64,000 nucleotides of DNA from Chrysoperla carnea (taxonomy: Eukaryota; Arthropoda; Insecta; Neuroptera; Chrysopidae), in contig NC_058339.1 in assembly GCF_905475395.1 (NCBI RefSeq), positions 57,297,172 through 57,361,171 on the forward strand, read 5' to 3'. The notes under the pieces were generated by a model, which made no database searches, was not told where the DNA came from, and was given only the letters and a program-made list of their open reading frames with translations. Shown here piece after piece: positions 45,490 through 61,200 of this stretch. Every line of letters begins with the position of its first letter. Position 1 is the first letter of the stretch. The position numbers were made by a program, and so were the translations under genes.

Positions 45490-46290
45490 TATACATGCAG
45501 ACCAACTTCCAGTTTTATTTTACTCACAAACACCCCAAATTTTAAGCAACACTTTTGACAATCATTTCAGTGCATTTTTATGTTATTTCGTAATGGTTGC
45601 CGCAAATTTGACATTGTTAACATCTTTCATTTGCACACTCAAGAAATCGTGAGCGAAGAAATTCGCCCGAATGAATGCAAACACATGCGTAGACACAGAC
45701 ATCAATTTAAAAGTAGTGATGATACATTGTTCTGATTATGATACGTTAAGATAAGCTGAAATTTTGGATTTGGATTTTCGGACTCATTGTAAGATGTTCG
45801 ATATAGGTACTGGGAAGTTAATAATAAAACATTTGAATTCAAATTAAATAACGTAAAATTATATTTCGAAAATGAAATAAAAAAATCTTAATAATAATAA
45901 AAAATTATTGATATAACAAATATATAACAAGAAGATATAAAAATGTATATAACAATCAGAGTTTTCTTTTTTTTCGCCATTCAAAATATGGCAAAATAAT
46001 TAACACATTATAAAATCGCGTTTATTACGGAAGTGTATAAAAAAAGAAAAGAACTTAAAATAAAACTACTTAAGTTCAGTCGGTAGGGAATTGATTAAAT
46101 AATTAATATTATATAATATATACAAGGTACGTTTAAATATTTAAAATGTTTCGAGCAATCAATAAAAGTTCTAGAAAAAAAATTATTTTTCTAATTAAAC
46201 GGTATTGAAATAAATTATGTTACCTACAATTTTTGAAACTAAATTTTTTTCTAATTTAAATATTGAATCCTCAAAACATTTTTACGTTTT
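45490..46290. other. 3' flank of the large W-rich gene
   Basis: It should contain the 3' UTR of the minus-strand gene starting at 46,294. No unambiguous poly(A) hexamer was chosen among the many AT-rich possibilities. Confidence 0.35.
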
Positions 46291-46293
46291 TTT

Positions 46294-49200
46294 TTATGCT
46301 GGGAAACTCCAACTGGATGTTTGTTGATTTGTTTGTGGTGGTGGGATTAAGGATTGTTGTAGGTTTGAAACTTGTGGGGGTGTTAAAGCTTGTGATACGG
46401 CTACAGTGGCTTGTACACCTTCTTGACTATTACGTTTATATAATCTATTTGTATCTAATTGCTGACTCGCTACAACATCGACCTGAGTATTGGTAACTTG
46501 ATCTTTTCGATCCCATCCATGGTCACTATGGTGGTGATCGTGATGATCAGGTGAAGGGAACCATTCAGATATCCATACTGGTTTCCATATTTTCTTCCAT
46601 GCTGGTACCCAAATTTCTTTCCAATCAGGTACCCATATTTGTTTCCAGGCTTCTTTCCATTCTAATTTTTTATCTGCTACCCAAATTTGTTTTTTAGCTG
46701 GTTTCCAAATTTGTTTCCATTCTTCTTTCCATTCTAATTTCTTGTCAGATACCCAAATTTGTTTTTTCGCTGGTTTCCAAATTTGTTTCCATGCTTCTTT
46801 CCATTCTAATTTTTTGTCGGCTACCCAAATTTGTTTCTTTTCGGTTCTCCATATTTGTTTCCATGCTTCTTTCCATTCTAATTTTTTGTCTGATACCCAG
46901 ATTTGTTTCTTGGCTGGTTTCCAATATTTCTTCCATACTGGTTTCCAAATTAATTTCTTTTTCCATAAATCGTGTGATGTGTATTCCCATCCATGAGCAT
47001 CTTTACCATGATAATGTTCACCTGGAATTCCTACTTTCACCCATTCTGGCACCCATAATTGTTTCCAAGCTGGTACTTGAATTTCTTTCCATGCAGGTAC
47101 TTGAATTTCCTTCCAAACTGGTTTGTATATCTTTTTCCAGTCTGGTACTTGAATTTCTTTCCATGCTGGTACTTGTATCTCTTTCCATACTGGTTTGTAA
47201 ATCTTTTTCCAATCTGGTACTTGAATTTCCTTCCAGGCTGGCACTTTGATTTCCTTCCAGATTGGTTTGTATACTTTTTTCCAAGCAGGTACTTGGATAT
47301 CTTTCCATGCTGGTACTTGAATTTCTTTCCATACTGGTTTATAGTATTTCTTCCAATCTGGTTTCCATATTTGTTTCTTTGCTGGCTTCCAGATCTTCTT
47401 CCATCCAGGTTTCCAGATAAGTTTCTTTTTCCAGTATCCTGGGTCATGGTGTTCGTGATGATGATGATCGTCTACAACATGTTCTTCATGATGTGCTGGT
47501 GTATAATCATATCCAACTCGGCTTTGCGCAGCAGGCCTAAACATAAATGAAAATATTTTAAGTTGGAGTCTCTGCATCTACAAAATGAAACTTTATTGAC
47601 TTTTTTCAGAAAAATATTTGATTTCCGAAATTCTAAAAAATTGTATAAATCAACGATATTCATTGTTTTTTAAAGATATATCCCCGCTTTTCATTATGAA
47701 AAGTCTTTTTACCAAGGATAGAATTTCAGAAACTGTAGGAGGGCTACTCTTCCAGAAAGGTCAGAAAATTTCACAGTACAGCTTTCACTTTTCTTCTGTC
47801 TCTATTAACGCTAAAGTGAAACGAAGTTTAAACTCAGCTCGTTATGTTGATAAAACATTTACGTCGAGGCCGAAAATAAAACAGAGCGTATATTAAATAA
47901 AATTATGAAGAAGATAACGAAAACATATATCGTTAAATATCAATGATTTATGCAATATTTTGCTCAAACTATAATTGTTTAAAAAATAATATAATATGTT
48001 GTTACCTTTTTTGCTCAAAATTAATTATATGCGTCAAATATGTCTGACTCATAAAGATAGTCTTACCTTATGGCTTAAGCACAGTTTTGTCATATTTCAA
48101 TATTGTCATACAGTTTCGAAGTCTATATATATTAAAAAATTTTGCTACAACAGTCAAATAATATTGTAGTAGAGGTCACTAAAAAATATGTGTATTAAAG
48201 TCAATATGTCTTATTATTAATTAATATTTGTTTTATAAACGTCGTGTAATGTAACACGTTTGCATGAAAATAATCTTTTCTATTTCTCTTTCTCGAATAA
48301 CAATTGTCTTATGTCAATTTTCTAAAATGCCCATTATGATACTTCTATCGATTTTCCGTCTTAAAAGAATGTGTGATAAGTAATAGTTTTTTAGCCCCTC
48401 TTAATTTAGAGATGGTTGTTATAATTTTAAAATCCGTTATTTCCAATAATTATTTAACAATTATGTACCATTGTATGAGACAATAACGTTATTTTGTAAG
48501 AGAAACATGAAAATTTATTATCCAGCTAACGTGTGACTAAACACTTCCTTAAATTCGTTTGAATAATTACCAACGTTTGGTGTGGTTTTGGTTTATGTAT
48601 GTAGTAGGATAAGCTATGCAAAAAAAAAGCTGAAAATAATCAATTTTATTTGATCAGTAACTTACTGTTGACTCTGTTGAATTGATAGTTGAGTATTTGG
48701 ATCTAACGCTTTACCAATAACTAAACTTGCGTAGATGATTACGCCGAGGGCAATCTGAAACAAGAAAAAAAAATTTAGTTGAGTTTTCTTATAAACGCTG
48801 GACTTTATATAATTAACAAACACATATAATTAACCTTTTGTTTTGATATAAAAGATAAATTCAAAAAGAAACAAACTAATATGAAATGCAAGTCAAGTGA
48901 TTCTACATAACTATCCGACTCAAAGCTTTGAAGTCTAATTCTAAAGAAAAAGCTTTTAAAATAAATAAAAATTGTATGTATGCAATTTTTATGTTATGTC
49001 ATAACTCACATATTGGGTACAGTAGCAAATCAGATGTATGTACAATTAATTCATACAAAACTAAAAGCAGCTATTAAATTAATTAAAACATTTTTTAATT
49101 GACTTCTAAAATTAATACCTTAAATTTTCAGAAATAATTTTTTGTAAAGTTAGCGCTACATTTATAATGTACCAAGGCACGAAAGGAATATAGTTCCCCA

Positions 49201-52200
49201 TCGGGTATGCCACAACACCTCTCGATTTTTTTTAAATTTTTAAAATTTTATAATTTTCTAACTGAAATTATTAACGTGGATATAAAAACTATTATGAACA
49301 ATCAACAAGCAACAACACACAGTGTTTTCAAGCGGTTTTCTACCCAAGTTCTAACTGTGTTCAATGTTGCTTAACTTCGATGTTCATGTTTTCAACGGAG
49401 TGTGTATGCCACGTGGTTTTCATGGCGTTTTTTCACATGGCGCAGTTTTCACTTCTTAAATCATATTGATATCTTGTACCGTTTTGTTTTTATTTCAAGT
49501 GAAAAATGTATAAATCTAATCTGAAAATCTTTTAAATGAAATAAAACCACCTACGAACGATACTTAAATAAATTCAATAAACAATATACAGTTAATAGAT
49601 CTCAAACAAACAATTCACAATTTTTTTTCATTTACACAAGTAATAAATTATTGTAACATGTCAATCTGTACATACTAATGAGTTATAATAACAACATACA
49701 TACACTTTATATTAATTCATTTCATATCATATATGTTTCATTTTTTACTTTAGTAGTTTATATTTTATGAGTGAAAGTAATTGTATGATGATATACATTG
49801 GACAAACTGAACATCATCGCATCGAAAAGAAAAAAAAAGCTGGTTTGACGCACTCACATTGTCTCTGTGTACAGAAATACCTATATAAAATTTTTAAGTA
49901 TTAATTTGTAGTTATGTGCTTTGATATGCATATTATTTTTAACACGCTTATATTATATATTCACTCATAGGACATGATCAGTTATATACATTTATTATTC
50001 TACCGATAACCATACTATGTATACATACTTAGAACAAGCAACAAGCGTGTTTTTTAGTTTTTTAAACTATATTCTTATTATTTTTAATTTAAAGTAGTTG
50101 TAAATTCTTTAATATGGTGTAAAATGAGCGATGATATTTCCTAAATTTTCATTGATAAACTTAACCGGCGGTCATTGATATATGCTTAATGAAATGCTTA
50201 AAACGAGATATACCTTAAAAAAGGACCAAAGTGGATTTGTTAAAAACGGATTTTGGAATTTGGATTTGATCATATAAGCACGATATATATATTGATTCAG
50301 TTATCTAAAAGGATGGGAAATACTTTGTTTATTTCTTGGATTTGGCAAAATGTATTCCTATCTAGATACCTTGGCGACGAGAAATGTGGTCAAGAATATA
50401 ATGAATTCAATAACACGGATAGTGACTATGAATTTCAAATAAAACAATTGGCATAAGAATCAAGATTAGCCCAAGCTACCAGCAGTGGGAGAAAATGATG
50501 TATGCAAAACAATGGGACTGTTGAAATTTTGCTGTCTGGTATTTGTACTCCTCTGCATTCAAATTGAATGGAAATTTTAAACGGCTATCTTTGGATTTGT
50601 TTTTGAAAAATAAGAAGAGTGTTACTTTTTTGTAGATATCTTAAATTAGTTTGAGGAATTTTTAACGACATTCGACTAAAAGTAAGAAAAATTCCACTTA
50701 GGAATTTATCGCGTAAAACTGTAACAGAAAGGAAGTATTTGTCTTTCACGAGTAAAGAAATTATATTTTAAGCATTAGAAGACATTAAAATGAGAAGAAA
50801 TCAATGCTACCATTTCACATACACGATTTTGGTCTGTACATGGAAGTAGGTGAGATCAAAGAAAATTATGGAAACAATAGATTTATTTTTGAACCAGTAG
50901 TAGATAAATAATATTATAATTTTTACATAGATTCATAGATCATTGTGAGATTATTCATGCTGTGATGTTAATGAAAGTTAAAAAACAATTGATAATAATA
51001 ATTTAGAATTATTGTAATGTATCACTAACATGCATGCATGTTTGTATAATTTCAATCATAAACACCTACTAATAAAAACATTTTTTTAAATATTATTGAA
51101 CTTCATATATACATAGCTTGAACTCTACTGTTCATCAGTTTTATAAAAGTTGCTTTCTTTTTCCAATAATTTCGTTTCAATACAGATTTATTATGAAAAA
51201 GAAAGAAATATAGCAAACAACAGAGTTAATTTGCGAGATTAATTAGTGTTTGAATTTTGTTTTTAAGGATGTACGAGCGACAGAGCATTTTTTGATAAAA
51301 GACTTGATTTTGACTTCAAAAGTAGTTATATTTAACATTGGTTTTATGGGAAAACGGTAGATGGATGGTGTGTTTTGTTAATTAAAGTTAAGTCCTTGAT
51401 AAATTATTGAAAAAGAAAAACCCGTTGGATCCGACTAAATAAGGGTGTATGAGCACGGTAGTGGGGACACAAATTTAAAAAAATATATATTTTCAATTTT
51501 GATGGTGAATTATGTTATAACTTGACAATATACGGTGAAAAGTTTTTAAAATCTGGAGTAATTTTCAAATTATCGAAAATTGAACATTTGGTTTAATTAT
51601 TTAGCTTTCAATATTTCGAAAATCAAGGCAGATATCGAAAAATTTTATTCTTTTTTCGTCTGCATTCATGAGGTTATAACAAAAGTTATCATCAAAGTTG
51701 AAAATAAGGTACAAATAATTTCAACCACAAGCATAAAATTGCTCTGGCACTAATACTACTTTAATTTGATATTGTTGATGAATAGAAAATTTATGAGCAC
51801 CCATACAGTAGCACAGTAAAAGTGTATTATGTAAGACTAGCCTCACATTCTATATATTGAGCTCCTGAGAAGTAGGTATAATGAAATAGTGATATTGTTG
51901 GAAAAAGTATGGAAGAAAATTAAAAAGATTTAATTTTTATTGAAAATCCGTGAATATAATTGACGTAGGCATGGTTATCCTGTGTGTCGAGCAGTTTCAA
52001 AAACTTTTGTTGCTATATGAACCAATAACAGCTACCGAAATACCAGAGGGATAATTATTATTTCAAATTGATAAAATCTTAATTGAAACTTAGTTTTTTT
52101 TAAACTCTTTTTTATAAATTCCTTACGTAAAGATTTATTGTGAGAATAAATTGAAACGAAAGTAACATTCCACATTCAAAAAATTGTGCTTCCGATTTAA

Positions 52201-55200
52201 AAAAAAGATTTCAAAACTAATAGCAGGTAGGGCATTTGCTAAAAATTTACATATTTATTATTGAACTGGTTTTTATAGCTCTTGTTTTGTATAAATTTAT
52301 CATTATGTGTGCCGGAAATAAATATAATAGATATTATACAAAAGACGGAAGTATTTTGATTCATCCTACTAAAAAAAATATTTTTCCAATATATATGTAT
52401 GTACAGGTTTGTTCAACAAGATATGTACAAAAAGTCTCCCACTTACATGGTAACATCCTATTGAACAATCCTGCATTTAATAATTATTTAGATGACTTTC
52501 TTTAATATATATTTAATTTCAAAAAATAGAAATTTATAAAATAGTCAATTTATATACAATAGGTATTCAAAGAAAATAAAGCTATTATTATTGACAATAT
52601 TTTTTTATTACCAGAATGATGTAACTTGAATTTAAATTACCTTCTTTGGTATGGAATTAGGTAAAAATTTTATTTTTGTCCTATAAATTATTTATTAATA
52701 AATAAAAATGAAATTTAATTATTATATTATTATAATTTGTTAATTTTGTGGTTTTAAGATATTTTTGTATATGCAAAAGTGTTAAATGAATAATTTTAAT
52801 TTATTAATTTTTGCTAATTTTACTGTTTTATTGTTCAGTTAAATTTGGAAAATAGTGATGGCCATGTTGACCAGATCAATTATAATAAAACAGCAAAATT
52901 TACAAAATTAGATTTTAAATTATTTTTAATGTACTTTACTGTACAATATAAATTGGAATTTCCCTAAAGATTACGTGCATCATGGAAAATGTGTAGACGA
53001 TATAGAAATACGGCTTTTTAGAACATTTCAGTATTAATATGATATTAGTAAGTTGATGGTTGATATCCCAAGTCGGTTAGAACCACCAATTTGTGTTCAG
53101 TATATTCCCTAAGAACGAATCTTTTCTTTAACCTACAATAGAAGCGTACGCAAGAGGAGTTTTGGAAGTTCAACCCTGCCCTCCTTGAAATGTGAAAAAA
53201 TCGAGATGTTTAGTCTTTCCAGTAAAAGTATTTAAAAGGCAAAAAGATCTACACATAGAATGTATTTTTTGGAATTCAATACGAAAGAAAGTAGGGAAGT
53301 ATAAGACCGAAAATTATCTTGCTGAAAATGACAACGTTTAAGTTTTATCGTTGCTTAGTAAAATTTCTGAGATTAACATTGATGGCCTAATTAATGATTT
53401 CTAGTAACACAAGAGTTAATAATATACAATGCATATAATTTGAGATCTAACGCAATTTTATAATTTTGTGAGCTTCTATTCAATTTCCATGTCATTAATG
53501 TAATATGAGTTGCATACGTTATATGAAAATGAAATGAAAATTAATATCCAACGTGTGAAAATTATGTACAAATTTAGAAGTTAAAATCATAGAAATCGGT
53601 TACCAGTTTAAATAACTGTTATAAATTTAAAAAACAAAATCGGATATAATGATGACACATATTAAAAAATTTAGAATTATTTTAATGAAAACCGTGAATA
53701 TTTACATAATTAATTATTTTCTTACAGAAGCATAAAAAAAAATAATATCATAAAACTTTAACACGAACATGAATAATTGTAATATTGGAAAAGATTTCAC
53801 GCTCATTTAAATTTTAAATTAATGATTATATGTTATCTGTTGTATAATAGTTTTAAATTAATTATTTAAGTTTATAATCACATAAAGACACTAATTGTTA
53901 AATCTAATAATCATTTGTTACTTAATTGAATTATTATGCGAATTAAGAGAAATTTTTTATTTTCTTTAACATAAATTTTATGTAAATTGTTATATGTTCT
54001 ATAATATTATAATATTATAATATGATTAATGAACAAATATTGAATTCCTAATATTTCTAAGGTTTATTTGTTCTAGAGAAAAATTTGTAAAATGTAAAAC
54101 AACAAATGTTATTTTGTAAGGCAGTTTATATCATATGTCAGATTAATCTCATTTTCATTAAACATACCTAAGAACCATTCCGATTTAATGAATCTTTAAA
54201 TATAGTAAATATTTGGGAGCAGGCAGACCCACAAGAACAAGAGAAGCGGAAGTTTAAAATATCCCTGAATTTTTTTTTCAAATAAATTGAGAATTTACAG
54301 TTGCTTACTGGAAACATCCATATAAATGACACATAATGTGATAAACATTTGAAAATTTGAAAAAATCTCTGAAAATTAAATATCTCTTTTTTCAATAATC
54401 ATTAAATATATTATATTTCCTAACAGCGCCATGAAACATCATCTTATTTTATACATTATTGGGACAAAAATTTTTGATTAGTATAAAGTTGGGAGAGCGT
54501 GGCAAAACATTTCATTAATATTAGATTCTGAAAGCCCCGATATTTTATTTTACAAAATATCTGCGATTTCTTTGTCGTAGGTACAAACTATTTTTAATGG
54601 CTATGACTTAATTCAAAATATATTTACATCTTAACCCAACAGTTGGATTTTTTTTATACCATAGTCAAACTTTAAAGCTTTTATACATTACAGGTTTAGA
54701 GAAAAGTTGAATGTAGTGCTTAAGAAACATTTAAGTTGCATGTAGGTCAGTGCTTAAGAAACATTTTAACTGTTACTGCTAAATATTTTTACTATAATAA
54801 CAGCTCAATTTTTCAGTAATAGAACTCATAACAAGTGAAATTTATTTGGAGGGAGAGAGCTAATGATTTGAATATGAAAGATGATTTGATAATTTTTCTC
54901 ACATAAATTTTGATAGAAACAACAAAAAATTAATAAACTGCTAAAAATTGTTGGCATTTATTAATTAGTTACATAAATTGTTTTGTTGACAGATAAAAAT
55001 TAACGTTTTAAAAAAATTTATGGAGAAAGTTTGTAAATGCGGAATCAAGATCGATAACATTCAAAAGATAAAGAAAATGAATCTTATTTAAAAAGAGAAG
55101 AAGAAATATTTCTAAATTATTTGTTATATATTACTGTTTCGTGTTTTAAAATAAAAATAGAATGCAAAACAGACAATGATCTATTGTAGGTTTATTTTAA

Positions 55201-58200
55201 TTTTTATCTAGAAAGTAAAAATTTATCAAGTTATAAACAGTTTTTCAAAAGGAGTACAATATAGTCTTGACGACTAAAAATTATGTACCTATTTCATTGG
55301 GTTTCCGAAAACCAGTTTCTAACCAAAATTGTATTGATAAACCGATCGGATGTGCAAGATGAGTGCAAGATATACACGGTGATAAGTGCAAGATATATAG
55401 ATAAGTAATAAGTGCAAGATGTATACGGACATATTTCCCCCAAATCAAGTAAAAATGGTTTTAGTAACACTCAAAATAAATATTTTTGTTGAAATCTAAA
55501 AACCAAATTATTCCCTATATAAAAGAGAAACCGCCCGTTGTCCCGTGTATGGGAGAGTTGGCTATACCGTACCGTTATTTAAATCGGACCATTTTCCAAA
55601 TTTCACACTATTTAAGTTAGCTACTATTTAAGTATCGATAAAATAGATAACATTAGTTAAACCTCTTAATTTAAGTCAAATTAAAGAAATTAAATCCTGC
55701 ATGTAAGTTGGGTGTAGATTTATGGAAAAATTTGATTTTGATGTAGGTTGTTGAATTATTAAAAATATATTAATTGTGAATATATTTTGCAAGTAAAATA
55801 TTGTAAATTCATTTTGTTAAGCAAAATCAAATGTACTTTTGTTAAATAGTAAAATATATCAAAGTTTCAAAGAAATCACTTGTGAGGGTTTTAATTGTAT
55901 CGAATCTAGGGAAAATCGTTACAATACGATATAGCCTACTTGAACTAAGTAATAAGGGAAAACTGTTTGTGATGCGATGCTTATAACAAGATATAGACAT
56001 AAGTTTATCTTTTAAACTTATAAATTGCTTAATTGCATTATTTAGTGTAAATATTTTTTATGCTAATTAAATTTGATTTACGATGTACAATGATAGTATA
56101 AAAATACCACGATATATATGTATATAGAATAATTCTTTTGTTGTTAAATGATATTTATTATAATTATAAATTATTGCAGTTAACAACAGAATTAATCATA
56201 TGATACATTTGAAAATAACATGTTATTAACATGTATATAATACCTATTATAAATATAATTATGTTATTATATTATTTTATATCATATATTCATTCAATAC
56301 AGTGAACTGATATAATAGATAATTGACTTCAAAGTTTGACACCTAACAAGATTTGTTATTTTAATTACATTTCTTTTAATTCTAATTTTATACAGATGAT
56401 TTCAAAAATTTTAAATCTAACATCCACGTTTCTTTCGAAGAAAGCGTTTTTCGAAAAAGACATTTATGGGACAAAATTATCCGTAGAATTGAGAAAAGAG
56501 AGCGGATATATTCAGTAAAATCATAAAACTTTAGAAAAGTGAAAAATCATAAAATTTATGCAGCACTTTCATTTCTCAGTCCATTAAATCAAGTAAAAAC
56601 ATTAAATGTTAAATAATGACATTTTCATACAAAAGATTTTTCACATAATTTTGCAATAAATTTTTTTTATATTATTGTATGAGTGATTATAGGAAGTACT
56701 TTCATTATTTGTCGGTCTAGTTTTCAAAATGCCATAAAGTTTTATGTTAAAATGGAAAAAATCAAGCGTTATAAATAAGACCCCCACACCGTCGCTAAGC
56801 AAGCCGTATTTCACAAAAACTTCAATACACCTCATTAGATTTTAGACATTTATGTGGTACACAATCGATTATGATTTTATTAAAAAAATTCTTAAATACT
56901 TTTGAATTTTTGTTTCCAAGGAGTCAAATTTGTATTATTATTTTTTCTAAATATTAGTCAAAAAACTTTAAAAATCAAAAAAGCTACGTTGAAAACCTCA
57001 ATAGCAATGAAATGAATTCTATTCTATTTAGGTTAAATTTTGGTTATTGTAGGAATGAATATCTTGATAAATATTGGTGGGAACGCAGATAAATGTATTG
57101 TACACATCTATATGTCAGAAAACTTTACGTTCCCAATGCCTCTACCAAAAATAAATGAAATATTATCGAATTTACTTTTGTGATACTAAAGTTCTCAAAC
57201 AAACATTTAAATTGGTGAAAAATTGAATTTGTATTTTTCGCATATGGTTTAAATGTTCTTTCCACAAATATAATTTTTTAAGCAATCACGTACGCCTTTG
57301 TTTCATTTCGTTTTTACAATGTATAAAAAGTTTTTGGTAGCCAATATTTCTATTATTGAAACACTTTAAAGAAACTATATCAAAATCGGTGGATAAAGGA
57401 TTTGCATAGAAATCCTCCAAATTAAAAGCGAAATAAAGGATAATATTACATAGATATTTTAAGCTTTACAGTAAAAATAGATCTTGAGGCTTCCCTGTCG
57501 GATGGACTCCATTCATCTCTTGCTTATGCCTAACATTGTATGGACATTATCTTATATACCACTGATAAAGGATATAAAAATGCCTTTTATACCGATCAAG
57601 AGAACAGGGGCAAAGAAACATTTGAAATCAACTAAATTTAATAAACTGTGTTATACCATATAAATAATATAATTGATATACGGTCAAACATCGTTAATAG
57701 GATAAATATAATAAAATTATTAGAAATTCACTCATATAATAATAAAATAATCTAAACTAACATCTAAGTTAAATGGGATTAAAACATCATAATTGCATTT
57801 ATTGTAATTTATATAAATACTAATCTTAATATATTGTATGAAATTTCAATAATAATTATATAGAAATTATTTTTAATTTCTCTTCATAATAAAACAGATT
57901 ATTTAATTTTTTTAATATATCACTGTAATGTTCTATTGAAATAAATATATCTCTATTATTGAAGTGTTATTATTATTTAAAATGAAAAACTAACCATATA
58001 TAAACACTTTCTTTCATTTATTAAAAATTATTCTATTTTGTAACGAACTAATCACACAAAAATTTGAAGAAATCGTTTTATTGTGCGGTAAGTATGGAAA
58101 TTTGATTCTTTTTAATTTGAAAAGAACTGTTTAACAAATGCTTTATGAGATTAATTTTATTAATGATTGATTAAATGCTGAAAAATGTGATTAATACTCT

Positions 58201-61200
58201 ACAATATAATTAATTATTTTAGACTTTCGTATTAAAAAGTGCTGCCAAGTTAGATTCCTAAATCTTTTGCATTTGAGATATTTTTTGGTCGTATGGAGGA
58301 CACGACCAATATCATACTATTTTTTACAACATATACATTATCGGGATTTTTTGCTATCAATAACAGAGCACCCTGTATTTCGAGGAAGGAATTAATAAAA
58401 TTACGCTTTTATTATTTATGTAAAAAAATTGAAATAAGCGAGATTTGTAAAAAACTCAACATAAATTAATAGTTCATGTTAGAAGACAGAAAATTAAAAT
58501 AGATTTATGTAAAGTTGATATTTACTGTGAAAATTTGAAGATAATCAATTGAACTATTTTATTATTCCACGCGCTTCCACGTTTATATTATTTATTTATA
58601 CTCATAAAAATTGGAAAAAGATTGTAAGCTTTGACTGATAACTGATTAGATTTTCATTAAATCTAACTAATAATTACTCCAATTAAAATAGATTTCTAAC
58701 AAAAAACCAAACGAAAATAGTCCATCAGTTTGTGAACGAGCGATAAGAAGTTGCTAGAATGAACTACTTGATATAAACTACACATTACTTACAGAGAAAT
58801 AGAGAATTGTTAAAATCATTTATATTTGGGGAATTGATTATATAATTACAAATTTTGATCACGATAAGTAATTAATTTCTATTCTGACGAATTTTGAATT
58901 TTTGAATTAAATTCATAAAAACATTTTTTGTGCAAACATGTATTATGTGCTAAAAATAAAAATGCGTTACGACAATTGAACCAAGAAACGATTAATTTAA
59001 TTTAAATACGAGAAAGATAGATAGAAAAGAACAGTATATTGTTTGTTTGCACCAGTCTGTGAATACTGACTTCATTGAATTGGATAGGATGTAGTCATCA
59101 CAGTAAACAATTCAATTTTAATTAATATGTATATTGACAGTATTGTCTATTATAATTAATTGAAAGTGCAATTAATATGCGTGCAAGAGTAAGTAAGGTA
59201 GTAAAATTAATTATACTGTGAAATACTACTTAATAAGCAATTGAATTTTAAAAAAATGATACAGAACTTTAAAATAATGTAGTTTTTATTTATATAAGTG
59301 ACATCAAACTCTCATTATTAATATTTTTATAACAAAGAAAGCAATATGAATCATATAAATTAATAAATATGCAATTTTTATTGATATCTAGAAGTAATTA
59401 TTTTATCTAAAAGTGTGATTGTTTTTTATCAATCATTTATTAATAAGTCTAGTACATCTAGCGGTATTTAATTGCTCTAAATACATTGTTTTGTGTGCAG
59501 GAATGTAAAGACAACAGATGTATGTATGTATTCAAGATAAATTTGTAGTCGCAGGGGAAAGTTTTCCCATTTAATATTTTTTTTACATTTTCACATTCAA
59601 GATTTTTCTTGAATAAGTATCAAGAGTTTACCGGATGAAAAATTGTTCCAAAATATTCGAATCAATTTCTTTCCCAGCAGTATTGCGGCAAGTTAGTAAT
59701 CGCCGGGGAAAGTTTTTCATTAGCTTTTTTTCTTGCAAATGGAAAATTTTCTCGTTAAAATTCACGTTTAAGAGATGTCTCTGAATAAGACCCGAATTAT
59801 TAACAGTTCGAAATTTTAAAAAAAGCTGCTGAAAATAGCATTAAAAAAAGAGATTGCAAAATTCAAAGAGTAATAATCTTATGAATTTTCCAGAAAGAAT
59901 AAGACCAAAACATAGATTTTTAGTATTACAATAAGTATTTTTTTAAAATTTTTATTGTAAAATGTGCTGACATATATGAACAGTACGTATAAAAAAGGAG
60001 TATATCATTCTTACATAATATTTTAAGTTAAAGTGAATTTATTTTGAAATGATATCGTTTTTCGGATTTTCTCACTCTTACTGAGATTCTTAAGCTAAGG
60101 AGATTTTTGAATCGAATCTTATCTTTATAGATATTAGGGATTTCTCAATACATTGGAAATTTTGTCTAGTTTTTAAATACTCAAAGAAATGCGGTTATAA
60201 CTATCAGTATAGACGCTTGCACACATTATTAATAGATTTATAATGTATTCCACCATTCCGCTTATTCTAATTATTTCTAATATATAATGTAATAAACTTG
60301 GAATTTTTTCCGCTACAATTTTATACGAAAATCTGAGGTAATTGCTATTTATTCGAAAAGTTTTTGTGTAAGAGGCAATGATAAATATGAAATTAAATAT
60401 ATGACAAAATGAAATATCATATTTTTTTAATTTTTAGTTAGTTGTAACTGCAGCCAGGGACAGTATACCAGTTAAGACAGTTATTACTTACAAATTTACA
60501 GAGATAGATATAGAGGCTGATTTTTAAGATTGTAAAATATCAAGGTCGCAAGCGAGTACATCGGAATACTAAAAATTCTAGTAAAACTAACGGAAGTATC
60601 CATTTAAACCATAAATACGTTCATTATTATACATCCATCAAATTTTTATCAGAGCCTCCACCAATTTTTCAGTTTGGATTACGGTATATTGCTACAAATT
60701 CTTTTAGGCTTACAAAACTTAGACGAATGTTTATACAGTATGCCTTTCTTTCCAAGAAGAGAAGCTTTCAAAGAGTTCAATCGATTTTAACGCTCTAGTA
60801 AAGTACAGGAAAGAAGAAAACTTTGCTAGTATATAAGCACATACTAAGCTTCCCTAAATATTTCGGTGGAGACAAAGGAATGCAAATTATATACTAATCT
60901 AAAATAGAAGCTCTGAGTCGTTGAAAATTATTTAAACGAAGGTATAAATATTCTTAAGATAAAAATTAGCCTATATAATTATTCTTGAATAAAAAAATTT
61001 CGCTGATCTTTTGCAACGTTTTAAAACTGTAAAAAGAATTTATTTCTAGTCTAAGCTACATTTATTTTCATTCGATGTTTTAGATATAGTTGCAAATGAA
61101 GGTAAGATTCCAAAGTAATTTATATTGTTGACTTTTTGCAATAAGTCAAAAATTTGTGTGAACATAGTTCTAAAGTAGTGCGACACTCGGGAGCCTTCCC

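Noticed and set aside
46742-47550. Several frames of 80-163 codons over the W-rich repeats, on both strands
   Set aside because: All are alternative-frame readings of the same 72-bp repeats. Only one frame joins the signal-peptide exons with correct phases.
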